A DNA stretch of 14,085 nucleotides from UBA668 sp052034175 (GCA_052034175.1 JBPOIX010000411.1:1-14085), one strand, 5' to 3'. Shown: positions 1-7,168, counted from the stretch's first letter. Notes: generated by a model from the sequence alone, not told the origin. Made by a program: numbers and translations.

Positions 1-881
1 CGGTCGAGGTCGATGAACACGATGGCCATCGCCGCCTGACGCTCGAGCCCGTCCTCGAGCTGCTCCAGCAGGACGGAGCGATTCGCCAAGCCGGTCAGCG
101 CATCGTGGCGGGCCAGATGTTCGAGGGTGCGCCGCGCGCTGTGCAGGTCGCTGACGTCGTGGGCGGCCACCACCAGCCCCTCGACGACGGGATCGTCGAG
201 CAGGTTGACGATCTCGAAGCGGATCGGGCGGGCCGGTGTCCCGGGGTCCACCGTTCGCATCGGCACCTCGCAGGTGACCGTGCGCCCGGAGGAGATGGCG
301 CGCTCGATGGCGAGGCGCAGGTCGTGCTCGCTGCCGTCGTCGCAGAAGCTGGTGAGCGCCCTCCCGATCACCATCGACGGGTCGTGGCCGAGCAGACGGG
401 TGAACGCGGCGTTGACGCTGTTGACCACACCGAGCCGGTCGAGCAGCAGGGTGATCGACGGGGCGTGGTGCACCACCTGCTGGAAGCGGATCGTGTCGTT
501 CGACGCGACCTCCCACATCCGGCGCTGGGTGACGTCTCGGGCGGCGACGATGATGCCGTCCACCCCGAGCACGTCGAAGGCCGGGCGGCCGAGAATCTCC
601 ACCCACTTCCAGCTCCCGTCGGCGGCACGCATGCGCACCTCGATCGGCGACCCGACCCGCTTGTTGATCACCGTCGAGGCCGAGGCGATGACATGGGCGA
701 TGTCGTCCGGATGGATCACCCCCAGCAGCGACTGGCCGAGCCAGTCCTCCTTCTGGTAGCCGAGCAGTTCCTCCCCGGCCGGATTGGTGTACTTGAGGGT
801 GATCGCCGCGTCGACGACGATCACCGGGTCGGGCAGGCTGCGCAGCACTGCCACCTCGTCCATCCCGCCGTCCGTGGTCAC
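1..881 (-). CDS. PAS-PAS-GGDEF signalling protein (probable diguanylate cyclase), 3' end outside window
   Basis: The frame stays open from GTG at 881 to the left edge, giving 293 visible residues. Two PAS-like sensor modules are seen. The first spans about residues 10-120, with YTNPAGEELLGY at 31-42, an IHPDD at 56-60 and the typical PAS end ARDVTQRR at 114-121. The second spans about 130-250 and ends AAHDVSDL at 239-246. A linker leads into the start of a GGDEF domain, HDALTGLANR at 259-268 and IVFIDLD at 287-293. The GG(D/E)EF active site and any EAL domain lie outside, so cyclase activity cannot be confirmed. No signal peptide or membrane segment is visible, so it is probably a cytosolic sensor making or sensing cyclic di-GMP. 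An in-frame ATG at 863 is the alternative start. I prefer GTG 881 because a -10-like GATACT lies 6 nt upstream. It lies 58 bp downstream of the Lrp-type gene, on the same strand. Confidence 0.88.
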   Translation of the reverse strand, partial: MTTDGGMDEVAVLRSLPDPVIVVDAAITLKYTNPAGEELLGYQKEDWLGQSLLGVIHPDDIAHVIASASTVINKRVGSPIEVRMRAADGSWKWVEILGRPAFDVLGVDGIIVAARDVTQRRMWEVASNDTIRFQQVVHHAPSITLLLDRLGVVNSVNAAFTRLLGHDPSMVIGRALTSFCDDGSEHDLRLAIERAISSGRTVTCEVPMRTVDPGTPARPIRFEIVNLLDDPVVEGLVVAAHDVSDLHSARRTLEHLARHDALTGLANRSVLLEQLEDGLERQAAMAIVFIDLD

Positions 882-887
882 GGGTCC

Positions 888-893
888 AGTATC
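888..893 (-). promoter_or_regulatory. Putative -10 element of the PAS-GGDEF gene
   Basis: On the minus strand the hexamer GATACT is followed by GGACCC and then the GTG start at 881. This places the expected transcription start at the GTG, so the mRNA would be leaderless. No convincing -35 is seen. The only purine-rich stretch (GGAGAG) is more than 14 nt from the start, too far for a normal ribosome binding site. Confidence 0.4.
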
Positions 894-939
894 GCCGCTC
901 TCCGGTGCAATTCGAGCACTCAACGGGAGGAAGTAACGC

Positions 940-1425
940 TCAGCGTGTTCCCCAGACGAAGCGGTGGGTGTGGATGCCGAAGTAGGTGAAGCTCTCCACG
1001 CTGCGTACGTCGGCGATGGAACGGATCTCGTCGTCGATCACTGCCAGCAGGCGCGCCGAGTCCTCGCACAGCACTTCGACCAGCAGATCGAACGAGCCGC
1101 TGGTGAACACCACATAGATCACGCCCTGGATCTCGGCGATGCGGTCGGCCACGGCGCGGACGTTGCGCTCCACTCGCACACCCAGCGCAGCCATCACCGG
1201 GTAGCCGAGCGCCAGCGGGTTGGTGACTCCCACCACCTGCACGACCCCGGCGTCCAGGAGGCGCTGGACACGCAGCCGGGTGGCAGCGGGGGAGAGGCCG
1301 ACGAGCTCGGCGAGGTCGGCGTAGGTGGCCCGCCCGTCGTGTTGCAGGGCCTCGATGAGGCGCCGGTCGATGTCGTCCAGCGGGGGCGTGGTCACGCTGT
1401 CCAGCTTGTCACGAGGCGTGCTCAC
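940..1425 (-). CDS. Lrp/AsnC family transcriptional regulator
   Basis: A 161-residue protein of normal length for the Lrp/AsnC family. The N-terminal winged helix-turn-helix covers about residues 16-65 (LDDIDRRLIEALQHDGR at 16-32, then YADLAELVGLSPAATRLRVQRL at 35-56). The C-terminal RAM ligand-binding and oligomerisation domain covers about 75-155 (GVIYVVFTSGSFDLLVEV at 101-118). Such proteins bind DNA as dimers or octamers and usually sense an amino acid. The GTG start at 1425 overlaps the stop of the preceding SDR gene (GTGA), which suggests translational coupling. A weak AGG lies 6 nt upstream. A second in-frame GTG at 1395 would remove ten residues and still leave the whole domain. As the last gene of the aminotransferase operon, it probably controls its own operon through the palindrome at 4357-4371 (inference). 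Confidence 0.92.
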   Translation of the reverse strand: MSTPRDKLDSVTTPPLDDIDRRLIEALQHDGRATYADLAELVGLSPAATRLRVQRLLDAGVVQVVGVTNPLALGYPVMAALGVRVERNVRAVADRIAEIQGVIYVVFTSGSFDLLVEVLCEDSARLLAVIDDEIRSIADVRSVESFTYFGIHTHRFVWGTR

Positions 1426-2195
1426 GTGATGCCTGCGCTGAGCCCGAAATCGATGCTGAGGTTGGCCCCCGTGATCGGGGTGGCGGCCGGCTGGCAGAGG
1501 AACCAGATCAGTTCGGCCACCTCGTCCGGCCGCACGAAGCGGGCCTGGGTGCCCTGCGGGTAGCCGGCCCGCAGCCGCGCCAGGTAGGCCTCGGGGTCGC
1601 CGCCACCGAACCCTGCGGCCTGCCCGCGAAGCATCGGGGAGTCCACATCGCCCGGGCACACCGCGTTCACCCGCACACCCTGTGGCGCCAGTTCCAGGGC
1701 CAATGCCTTGGTGAGGATGGACACTCCGCCCTTGCTGGCGCAGTACACCGCGGCGCCCGCGTTGCCCTGAATGCCGGCGTCGCTGCTGAGGTTCACCACG
1801 CTGCCGTGCGTGGCCGCGAGGTGGGGGATGGCCGCCGCAGTGAGGAAGTACAGGCCCTTGAGGTTGACGCTCATCACGCGGTCCCACTCCGCCTCGGTGG
1901 TCTCGGCGCTCGGGCCTTCGGTCCACAGGCCCGCGGCGTTGACCACGGCATCGAGCCGGCCGAACGCCGCCGCGGCGTCGCCCGCGGCGCGGCGGCACTC
2001 CGCCACCTCGCTGAGGTCGGCGATGATGTCGTGCGCGCCGGCGATGCCGCTCGGCTGCAGATCCAGCGCCGCCACCTGCCAGCCGCCGGCCAGGAAACGT
2101 CGGGCGGTGGCGCCGCCGATGCCGCCCGCCGCGCCGGTGACGAGGGCCACCCTCGGCTCTGCCGTCGCGGGTGGGTGCCCGAGGACGTTCGTCAT
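1422..2195 (-). CDS. Short-chain dehydrogenase/reductase (second SDR of the operon)
   Basis: A 257-residue classical SDR. It has the Rossmann cofactor motif TGAAGGIG at 20-27, an acidic residue D45 after beta-2 suggesting NAD(H) preference, NAAG at 86-89, catalytic S138, and Y151/K155 in the YCASK motif. The end ITGANLSIDFG at 241-251 is the usual SDR substrate-loop exit and last strand. The ATG at 2195 overlaps the stop of the upstream SDR (ATGA). The reading frame is open far upstream, but that extension antisense-overlaps nothing useful and is simply the high-GC frame behind the first SDR, so I reject it. The substrate is unknown. Annotation as 3-oxoacyl-ACP reductase would be only a default name. 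Its place beside an aminotransferase suggests it oxidises an alcohol or reduces a ketone on the same carbon skeleton (inference). Confidence 0.9.
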   Translation of the reverse strand: MTNVLGHPPATAEPRVALVTGAAGGIGGATARRFLAGGWQVAALDLQPSGIAGAHDIIADLSEVAECRRAAGDAAAAFGRLDAVVNAAGLWTEGPSAETTEAEWDRVMSVNLKGLYFLTAAAIPHLAATHGSVVNLSSDAGIQGNAGAAVYCASKGGVSILTKALALELAPQGVRVNAVCPGDVDSPMLRGQAAGFGGGDPEAYLARLRAGYPQGTQARFVRPDEVAELIWFLCQPAATPITGANLSIDFGLSAGIT

Positions 2196-2998
2196 GGCCG
2201 CCACGCCCGGTCCTCCGGCAGCGAGTTGCCGCCATCGGCGACCACGAGCTGGCCGGTGATGTAGCTCGCCGCAGGGGAGGCGAGGAAGGCGATGAGCGCG
2301 GCCACTTCCTCCGGCGTGCCCGAGCGGCCGATCGGCGTGAGCACCCCGGCAGTCTGTTCGTGCAGCGTCTGCGACGAGGTGGCGATCCAGCCGGGGGCCA
2401 CGGCGTTGACGGTGATCCCGCCCGCGGCCGTCTCCAGGGCCACCGCCCGGGTGAAGCCGACCATTCCTGCCTTGGCCGCGTGGTAGGCCACGTCGCCGAC
2501 GAATGCCTGCACCGGGCCCGACGTGCTGGCCACGTTGACGACACGCCCGTAGCCGTGCTGCCGCATGCCCGCCACCGCCGCCCGGGTGACGGCGAAGCAG
2601 GTGGTGAGGTTGCGGTCGATGCCGTCCCGCCAGGTGCCGTCGGTGGTGTGTTCGAGCGCGGCGTCGGTGACCTCCCCGCCAACGGCGATCATGCCGGCGT
2701 TGTTCACGCATACGTCGAGCCGGCCGGCGGGGGTGGTGGCCATCGCTGCGGCGACCACGCGGTCTGCGGCGCCGGGCTCCATCAGGTCGGCGACCACGGC
2801 GGTGGCGGCGTGCCCCGCGGCGGCCAGCTCGGCGGCACGCTCGTGCACCCGCTCGGTGGTGGCCGCCAGCACGACGTGCGCGCCACCCTGGGCGAGGAGC
2901 CGGGCGGCGGCGAAACCGATGCCGCTGGCGCTCCCCGCACCGGTGACCAGTGCCACCTGCCCGGCGAAGGGGCCGGCCGGTGGGGGCGTGGGGCTCAT
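2192..2998 (-). CDS. Short-chain dehydrogenase/reductase (first SDR of the operon)
   Basis: A 268-residue SDR with a complete catalytic set: NNAG at 99-102, S158 in NVASTSG, and Y172/K176 in AYHAAKAG. The cofactor loop reads TGAGSASGIG at 19-28, two residues longer than the classical TGxxxGIG. The C-terminal ITGQLVVADGG at 247-257 is the standard SDR ending. ATG at 2998 overlaps the aminotransferase stop (ATGA), with a GGTGG just upstream. An extended frame to 3127 exists but lies inside the aminotransferase gene and adds an unlikely Arg/Pro-rich leader. It is clearly distinct from the next SDR, which has a different N-terminus and substrate loop, so the pair is more likely two successive redox steps or two substrates than a recent duplication. 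The substrate is not identifiable from sequence. Confidence 0.9.
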   Translation of the reverse strand: MSPTPPPAGPFAGQVALVTGAGSASGIGFAAARLLAQGGAHVVLAATTERVHERAAELAAAGHAATAVVADLMEPGAADRVVAAAMATTPAGRLDVCVNNAGMIAVGGEVTDAALEHTTDGTWRDGIDRNLTTCFAVTRAAVAGMRQHGYGRVVNVASTSGPVQAFVGDVAYHAAKAGMVGFTRAVALETAAGGITVNAVAPGWIATSSQTLHEQTAGVLTPIGRSGTPEEVAALIAFLASPAASYITGQLVVADGGNSLPEDRAWRP

Positions 2999-4341
2999 GC
3001 CACCAAGGCTTCCACAGCCGCGGCGAACACGTCGGTGTGGAGGTCCACGTCGGCCATCGAATGATGCGGCGACATCAGGGCCATGTTGTGAAACGGGGTG
3101 AGCAGGATGCCGCGGTTCACCGCCCACAGGTGCATGAACTCGTCGAGATCGTGGTCAACCGCGGCCGCGGCATCGGCGCCGTTGCGGGGCGGGGGGCAGA
3201 ACCAGTACTCGGCGCGGCCACCGAGCTGTTGCACGTTCCACGGCAGGCCGTGCGTGTCGATCGTGCGCTGCACCCCGTCGGTCCACGCGGTGGCCATCGG
3301 GATCATCACGTCGAAGTCCGCCGCCTGCAGCGTGGTCGAGAGGGTGGCGCGCACGGCAGCCAGCGCGAGGGCGTTCCCGGTGAGGGTGCCCCCGACGCCG
3401 CTGGTGTCGATGCTCTTGTCGGCCAGCAACTGGTTCAGCCGGGCGGCGATCTCGGCCGTACAGCCGTAGGCAGCCGCGGGCATGCCGCCACCGATGGTCT
3501 TGCCGATGACGAAGAAGTCCGGTTCCAGCCCCCACGCCGCCGTGGCCCCACCGGGGCCGGCACAGATGGTGTGCGTCTCGTCGATCACCAGCAGGGTGCC
3601 GTGCTGGCGGGTGAGGTGGCGCAGCGCGGTGTGGAAGCCGGGGTCGGGCAGCACGATGCCGATGTTGGTGAGCGCCGGCTCGGCCAGTACGCAGGCGATC
3701 TCCCCGGTGGCGAGCGCGGCCTCCAGCGCCGGCACGTCGTTGAACGGCACGACCACGGTGGTGAGCTCGGGGTGCACCTGGGGGCCGATGTTGCCCCCGC
3801 GAGGGGTGGGCCGGCCGTCCGGCCCGATGACCACCAGGGTCTCGTCCACGCTGCCGTGGTAACACCAGTCGAACACCAGCACCTTGTCGCGGCCGGTGAG
3901 GAAGCGGGCGAAGCGGAGCACGAAGCGGTTGGCGTCGGTGGCGGTCATCGCCATCTGCCAGGTGGGGAGGCCGAAACGACGCGCCAGCTCGTCGCCCACC
4001 CACGCGGCGTCGGTGCTGGGGAGCATGGTGGTGATCCCGCGCTGGGCCTGGGCGTACAGGGCCTCGGCCACCTGGGGCAGCGCGTGGCCGGTCATCGCGC
4101 CGGTGTCGCCGAGGCAGAAGTCCACGTACTCGTGGCCGTCGACATCGGTGAAGCGGGCGCCCTTGGCGTGGTCGAAGAACAGGGGAAACGAGCCGGGCCA
4201 GCGGGTCATCCAGGCCATCGGCACCCCGCCGAGCAGGGAACGCTTGGCCTCGGCGGCCAGGTGGCGCGATCTGGGGTGGGTGTCGACGAACCGTTGCTCC
4301 TCCGCGGCGTGCAGACGGGCGAGCTGCTGTCGATCGATCAT
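2995..4341 (-). CDS. Class III PLP-dependent aminotransferase (glutamate-1-semialdehyde aminotransferase-like)
   Basis: A 448-residue fold-type I enzyme. K281 in VIGKTIGGGMP is the expected PLP Schiff-base lysine, D254 in VIDETHT contacts the pyridine nitrogen, and YHG at 161-163 is the ring-stacking motif. GTLTGNALALAA at 318-329 is the usual region after the lysine. The phosphate-loop motif, normally SGTEA-like, reads TATDAN at 133-138, which is unusual. It is not hemL by context: no tetrapyrrole genes lie nearby. It is the first gene of the operon, followed by two SDRs and an Lrp/AsnC regulator through ATGA overlaps, which suggests transamination of an amine or (beta-)amino acid in a dedicated pathway. 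ATG 4341 has a TAGGGT -10 only 6 nt upstream, consistent with leaderless translation. Substrate specificity is unknown. Confidence 0.88.
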   Translation of the reverse strand: MIDRQQLARLHAAEEQRFVDTHPRSRHLAAEAKRSLLGGVPMAWMTRWPGSFPLFFDHAKGARFTDVDGHEYVDFCLGDTGAMTGHALPQVAEALYAQAQRGITTMLPSTDAAWVGDELARRFGLPTWQMAMTATDANRFVLRFARFLTGRDKVLVFDWCYHGSVDETLVVIGPDGRPTPRGGNIGPQVHPELTTVVVPFNDVPALEAALATGEIACVLAEPALTNIGIVLPDPGFHTALRHLTRQHGTLLVIDETHTICAGPGGATAAWGLEPDFFVIGKTIGGGMPAAAYGCTAEIAARLNQLLADKSIDTSGVGGTLTGNALALAAVRATLSTTLQAADFDVMIPMATAWTDGVQRTIDTHGLPWNVQQLGGRAEYWFCPPPRNGADAAAAVDHDLDEFMHLWAVNRGILLTPFHNMALMSPHHSMADVDLHTDVFAAAVEALVA

Positions 4342-4347
4342 GGTGCC

Positions 4348-4375
4348 ACCCTACCGCAAGCGAATCGCTTGTCGA
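4348..4375 (-). promoter_or_regulatory. Promoter of the aminotransferase-SDR-SDR-Lrp operon
   Basis: On the minus strand a -35-like TCGACA (4375-4370, one mismatch to TTGACA) is followed by a 16-nt spacer and a -10-like TAGGGT (4353-4348). Six bases then lead to the ATG at 4341, so the transcript would start at the A of the ATG and be leaderless. The spacer contains a perfect palindrome, a place where a bound repressor would block RNA polymerase. Confidence 0.5.
4357..4371. promoter_or_regulatory. 15-bp palindromic operator, likely for the Lrp-type regulator
   Basis: CAAGCGA-A-TCGCTTG is a perfect inverted repeat with 7-bp arms and one central base. The length and one-base centre resemble Lrp-family operators. 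It lies between the -35 and -10 elements of the aminotransferase operon, whose last gene encodes an Lrp/AsnC regulator. The binding protein is inferred, not shown. Confidence 0.55.
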
Positions 4376-4405
4376 TCCTCGGCGTCGCGATGGAATCGCT
4401 TGTCG
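4362..4405. repeat. Direct repeat GAATCGCTTGTCG, two copies 31 bp apart
   Basis: The 13-mer GAATCGCTTGTCG occurs at 4362-4374, where it includes the right arm of the palindrome, and again at 4393-4405. The start-to-start distance of 31 bp is close to three helical turns, so two dimers would sit on the same DNA face. The second copy keeps only four of seven bases of the left arm (4388-4394), so it is a degenerate site. This pattern fits cooperative binding by an Lrp/AsnC oligomer. Confidence 0.55.
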
Positions 4406-4440
4406 TGCTCGGGTGGGCGGTGCCTCACTCGGGTGGTGGG

Positions 4441-5256
4441 TCAGCCGTGGAGCTTGCGCAGGCCGCGCTGGGCGAACACCACGGCCAGCAGCGAGAGCGC
4501 GGCGATGGCCACCAACCCGCCCCAGGTGTTGGCCCAGGTGACCTGGCCGAGGAACCCCTGGCGGCCGAGGCGGAGGATGTTGGTGAACGGGTTCACCTTC
4601 GCCACGGCGTGCAGCCAGCCAGTCATCACGCTGAGCGGCGCCTGGGCGTTGGTGAGGAAGGTGGCGTTGAACAGGCCGAGCTGCATCAGCGCTGCGGCGC
4701 GCATGTCGCCGAAGCGGTAGGCCAGGCCGAGGCTCCAGCCGGCGCCGATGGTGGCCATGCCCAAACCGGCGAGGGTCAGGGTGAGCAGCCCGAGCGGCCC
4801 GTCGGTGAGCCGTGCGCCGAACAGGAAGCCGACCACGGTGACCGCCACCAGCACGAGCAGGGTGCGGACCCAGACCGCCAGGAGGGGGCCGATGACGAGG
4901 GCCGTGCGCGGCACGGGCGCCATGCGCAACCGGTCGAAGAAGCCGCTCTCGAGGTCGCGGATGGTGGTGAAACCCACGCCCACGCCGCTGAACCCGGCGC
5001 CCATCACGGTGGCCAGCGGCAGGTACCAGTTGATGCTGCGGTCGGTGGGGAAGCCGGGGATCTTGGTGATCGCGAAGAAGGTGCCGCTGAAGGCGATGGC
5101 CTGGAAGATCGGCATCATCAGCGCCGGGAAGAACGCCGACGGCAGGCGCACGATGGCGCGCAAGCCGCGCAGCGCGATGCCACGGGATGAACGCATGATG
5201 GTGCCGCCGGGCGCCTGGTCGGCGTGGGAGAGCACATGGGTGCCGGGGGTGCTCAT
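4441..5256 (-). CDS. ABC-2 type exporter permease (second permease, DrrB-like)
   Basis: A 271-residue integral membrane protein of the ABC-2/DrrB family. Hydrophobic segments lie at about 42-64, 77-96, 118-148, 155-180, 187-206 and 245-262, making six helices. The conserved cytoplasmic loop DLESGFFDRLRMAPVPR (101-117) follows the second helix and contacts the ATPase. It is a paralog of the permease encoded just upstream, sharing the PGFP segment (67-70) and the ESGFFDRL loop, so the exporter is probably a heterodimer. ATG 5256 overlaps the stop of the first permease (ATGA). It is the last gene of the transporter operon, with a 99-bp gap before the aminotransferase gene. The substrate is unknown; related systems export drugs, lipids or secondary metabolites. 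Confidence 0.9.
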   Translation of the reverse strand: MSTPGTHVLSHADQAPGGTIMRSSRGIALRGLRAIVRLPSAFFPALMMPIFQAIAFSGTFFAITKIPGFPTDRSINWYLPLATVMGAGFSGVGVGFTTIRDLESGFFDRLRMAPVPRTALVIGPLLAVWVRTLLVLVAVTVVGFLFGARLTDGPLGLLTLTLAGLGMATIGAGWSLGLAYRFGDMRAAALMQLGLFNATFLTNAQAPLSVMTGWLHAVAKVNPFTNILRLGRQGFLGQVTWANTWGGLVAIAALSLLAVVFAQRGLRKLHG

Positions 5257-6077
5257 CGGGCCGCCAGCCTTCCGCGCAGGGCACGCATCGAGAGCAGCAT
5301 CGAGACCGCACCGATGCCCACCGGCACCAGCAGCGCCTTGGCCACGTTGGCGGCGGTGAAGCCCTCGATGGTCAACCCGCGGATGCCCTCCACCAGGTAG
5401 CTCATCGGGTTGGCGTCGGCCACCGCCTTGTAGGCCCCGTCCATGTTCTGGCGGGGGAAGAACGCACTGCTGAAGAACAGGGCGATGAACAGCAGCGGGA
5501 AGCTGCCCTGCACCGCCTCGCTGGACCCGGTGCGCAACGCCATCGCCGCGGTGAACCCGCCGATGGCCACCGCCGTGAGCGCGCCCGACAGGACGATGAC
5601 GGCCACGCCGGGCACGCCGGACTTGATGTTCACGCCGAACGGGAGCAGCACGACGGTGAAGAACAGCGCCTGCGCCGCCCCGAACGCTGCCGCGCCGGCG
5701 AGGCGCCCGAGCAGGATGCTGACCCGCGAGGTGGGCGTGGCCAGCAGGCGGTCGAAGAACCCGAGCTCGATGTCGGTGGCCAATGCCGTGCCGCCCGTGA
5801 CGCTGCCGAACAACACGCCCTGCACCACGCTGCCGGCGAGCGAGAAGTCGAGGAAGCTGTCCACCTTGGGAAAGCCGGGGAGTGCGGTGGCCCGCCCGAA
5901 GGACGACGTGCCGAGTGCTGCGAAGAAGAGCGGGAAGATCAGCGACGGCATCACCAGTGCGGGCTGGCGGACGATGGCCAGGATCGAGCGCTTCGACATC
6001 GCCCAGGTCTGCGCCCACCACACGCTGCCGCTGGGGGCGGGCGACGGTGCCGTCAGGGCCGGCACGGCGGCGCTCAC
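5253..6077 (-). CDS. ABC-2 type exporter permease (first permease, DrrB-like)
   Basis: A 274-residue membrane protein of the ABC-2 family. Six hydrophobic segments lie at about 40-58, 80-101, 122-148, 157-182, 191-207 and 247-264. The coupling loop DIELGFFDRLLATPTSR (102-118) matches the family. A Pro/Ala-rich N-terminus of about 20 residues stays in the cytoplasm. The start is GTG 6077, overlapping the ATPase stop (GTGA). A clear purine-rich ribosome binding site (GAGGGGGAA) lies about 5 nt upstream, inside the ATPase gene, which decides this start against the much longer open frame to 6566. It is probably the partner of the second permease, and both should couple to the single ATPase. Confidence 0.9.
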   Translation of the reverse strand: MSAAVPALTAPSPAPSGSVWWAQTWAMSKRSILAIVRQPALVMPSLIFPLFFAALGTSSFGRATALPGFPKVDSFLDFSLAGSVVQGVLFGSVTGGTALATDIELGFFDRLLATPTSRVSILLGRLAGAAAFGAAQALFFTVVLLPFGVNIKSGVPGVAVIVLSGALTAVAIGGFTAAMALRTGSSEAVQGSFPLLFIALFFSSAFFPRQNMDGAYKAVADANPMSYLVEGIRGLTIEGFTAANVAKALLVPVGIGAVSMLLSMRALRGRLAAR

Positions 6078-7102
6078 CGCTTCCCCCTCTTGCGGCGCCC
6101 GCCACCGTCGGCCGCGGGTGCGGCGTCGGCGGCTGCCGGGGCGTCGGCGCTCTCTGCACCCTCCAAGCGGTAGCCGGTGGCTTCGGCGAAGACGTCGTCC
6201 AGGCTCGGTTCGTGCAGCTCCAGGTGGTGCACGGTGGCGCCGGCGTCGTCGAGGGCGCGCACCACGTCGGTGACTGCCGACGCGCCCCCGGCCAGGCCGA
6301 CGCCGAGGGTTCCTTCGGGGGTCGGTCGCAGCTCGCCGAAGCGAGCCAGCACGTCGCGAGCTGCGGCCACGCGGTCGGCGGAGACCCCGACCTGCAACGT
6401 CGGCGCGCCGACCTCGGCCTTCAGCGCCGCCGGAGTGCCCTGGCGCACGATGCGCCCGTGGTCGATGATGGCCACCTGGTCGGCCAACTGGTCCGCTTCC
6501 TCCAGGTATTGGGTGGTGAGCAGGACGGTGGTGCCCTCGCGGTTGAGGCGGCGGACTTCCTCCCACAGGGTGATGCGGCTCATCGGGTCGAGGCCGGTGG
6601 TGGGCTCGTCCAGGAACAGCACCGTCGGCTGGTGGATCAGGCTCAGGGCGAGGTCCAGCCGGCGGCGCATCCCACCCGAGTACGTGCCCACCCGGCGATC
6701 GGCGGCGGCGGTGAGGCCGACTCGCTCCAGCAGCTCCTCGGCCCGCGCGGCCACCGCGGCGGGGGCGATGCCGTAGAGCACGGCCTGCAGGTCGAGCAGC
6801 TCGCGGCCCGTCATCAACGGGTCGATGGCGGCGTCCTGCAACGCCACGCCGATGCTGCGGCGCACGTCGTTGGCCTGGGTGGCCACGTCGAACCCGGCCA
6901 CCATGGCGCTGCCCGCAGTGGGGCGCAGCAGGGTGGTGAGCATGCGCACGGTGGTGCTCTTGCCGGCGCCGTTCGGCCCGAGGACGCCGAAGATCTCGCC
7001 CTGGGCGACCTCCAGGTCCACCCCGTCGACCGCCTTCACGAGCTTGTCGCCGCTGCCGAAGTGACGGACGAGGCCGGAGGCGATGATCGGGGAATGAGTC
7101 AC
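6074..7102 (-). CDS. ABC exporter ATP-binding protein (DrrA/daunorubicin-resistance type)
   Basis: A 342-residue ABC ATPase. Walker A GPNGAGKST is at 42-50, the Q-loop glutamine is Q89, the signature YSGGMRRRL at 141-149, Walker B VLFLDE at 161-166 and the D-loop TGLD at 169-172. The switch position is Q198 in TTQYLEEAD instead of the usual histidine, a substitution common in DrrA-type ATPases. The C-terminal domain ends LHEPSLDDVFAEATG (296-310), as in DrrA. The last 25 residues are an unusual Ala/Asp stretch followed by the basic tail RRKRGKR. GTG 7102 is chosen because it begins the conserved domain and has a TAGCGT -10 hexamer 7 nt upstream. The frame is open to 7231, but that part runs through the divergent promoter and into the bacterioferritin-like gene on the other strand. 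It is the first gene of a three-gene exporter operon. The substrate cannot be deduced. Confidence 0.93.
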   Translation of the reverse strand: MTHSPIIASGLVRHFGSGDKLVKAVDGVDLEVAQGEIFGVLGPNGAGKSTTVRMLTTLLRPTAGSAMVAGFDVATQANDVRRSIGVALQDAAIDPLMTGRELLDLQAVLYGIAPAAVAARAEELLERVGLTAAADRRVGTYSGGMRRRLDLALSLIHQPTVLFLDEPTTGLDPMSRITLWEEVRRLNREGTTVLLTTQYLEEADQLADQVAIIDHGRIVRQGTPAALKAEVGAPTLQVGVSADRVAAARDVLARFGELRPTPEGTLGVGLAGGASAVTDVVRALDDAGATVHHLELHEPSLDDVFAEATGYRLEGAESADAPAAADAAPAADGGGRRKRGKR

Positions 7103-7109
7103 CCGGGCG

Positions 7110-7115
7110 ACGCTA
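7110..7115 (-). promoter_or_regulatory. Putative -10 element of the ABC exporter operon
   Basis: TAGCGT on the minus strand lies 7 nt before the GTG start at 7102, consistent with a leaderless transcript. No Shine-Dalgarno sequence is present. The -35 region is not recognisable. It shares the 85-bp divergent intergenic region with the bacterioferritin-like gene. Confidence 0.4.
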
Positions 7116-7168
7116 TCGCCCGTCCGGCGCAGGTGTGGGACGAAGGTCCCTGCTCTCGGCCTCGAGTG

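Noticed and set aside
105..989. A 294-residue plus-strand frame over the left end
   Set aside because: It is antisense to the PAS-GGDEF gene, whose motifs (HDALTGLANR, PAS ends) are clear on the minus strand.
2995..4341. Calling the aminotransferase hemL (glutamate-1-semialdehyde aminomutase)
   Set aside because: The phosphate-loop motif differs and no haem genes are nearby. The operon with SDRs and an Lrp regulator suggests another substrate.
2950..5190. A 746-residue plus-strand reading frame
   Set aside because: It is antisense to the aminotransferase, the second permease and part of the first SDR, all of which have intact family motifs. Its composition is Gly/Ala/His/Arg/Glu-rich with no domain, as expected of a high-GC shadow frame.
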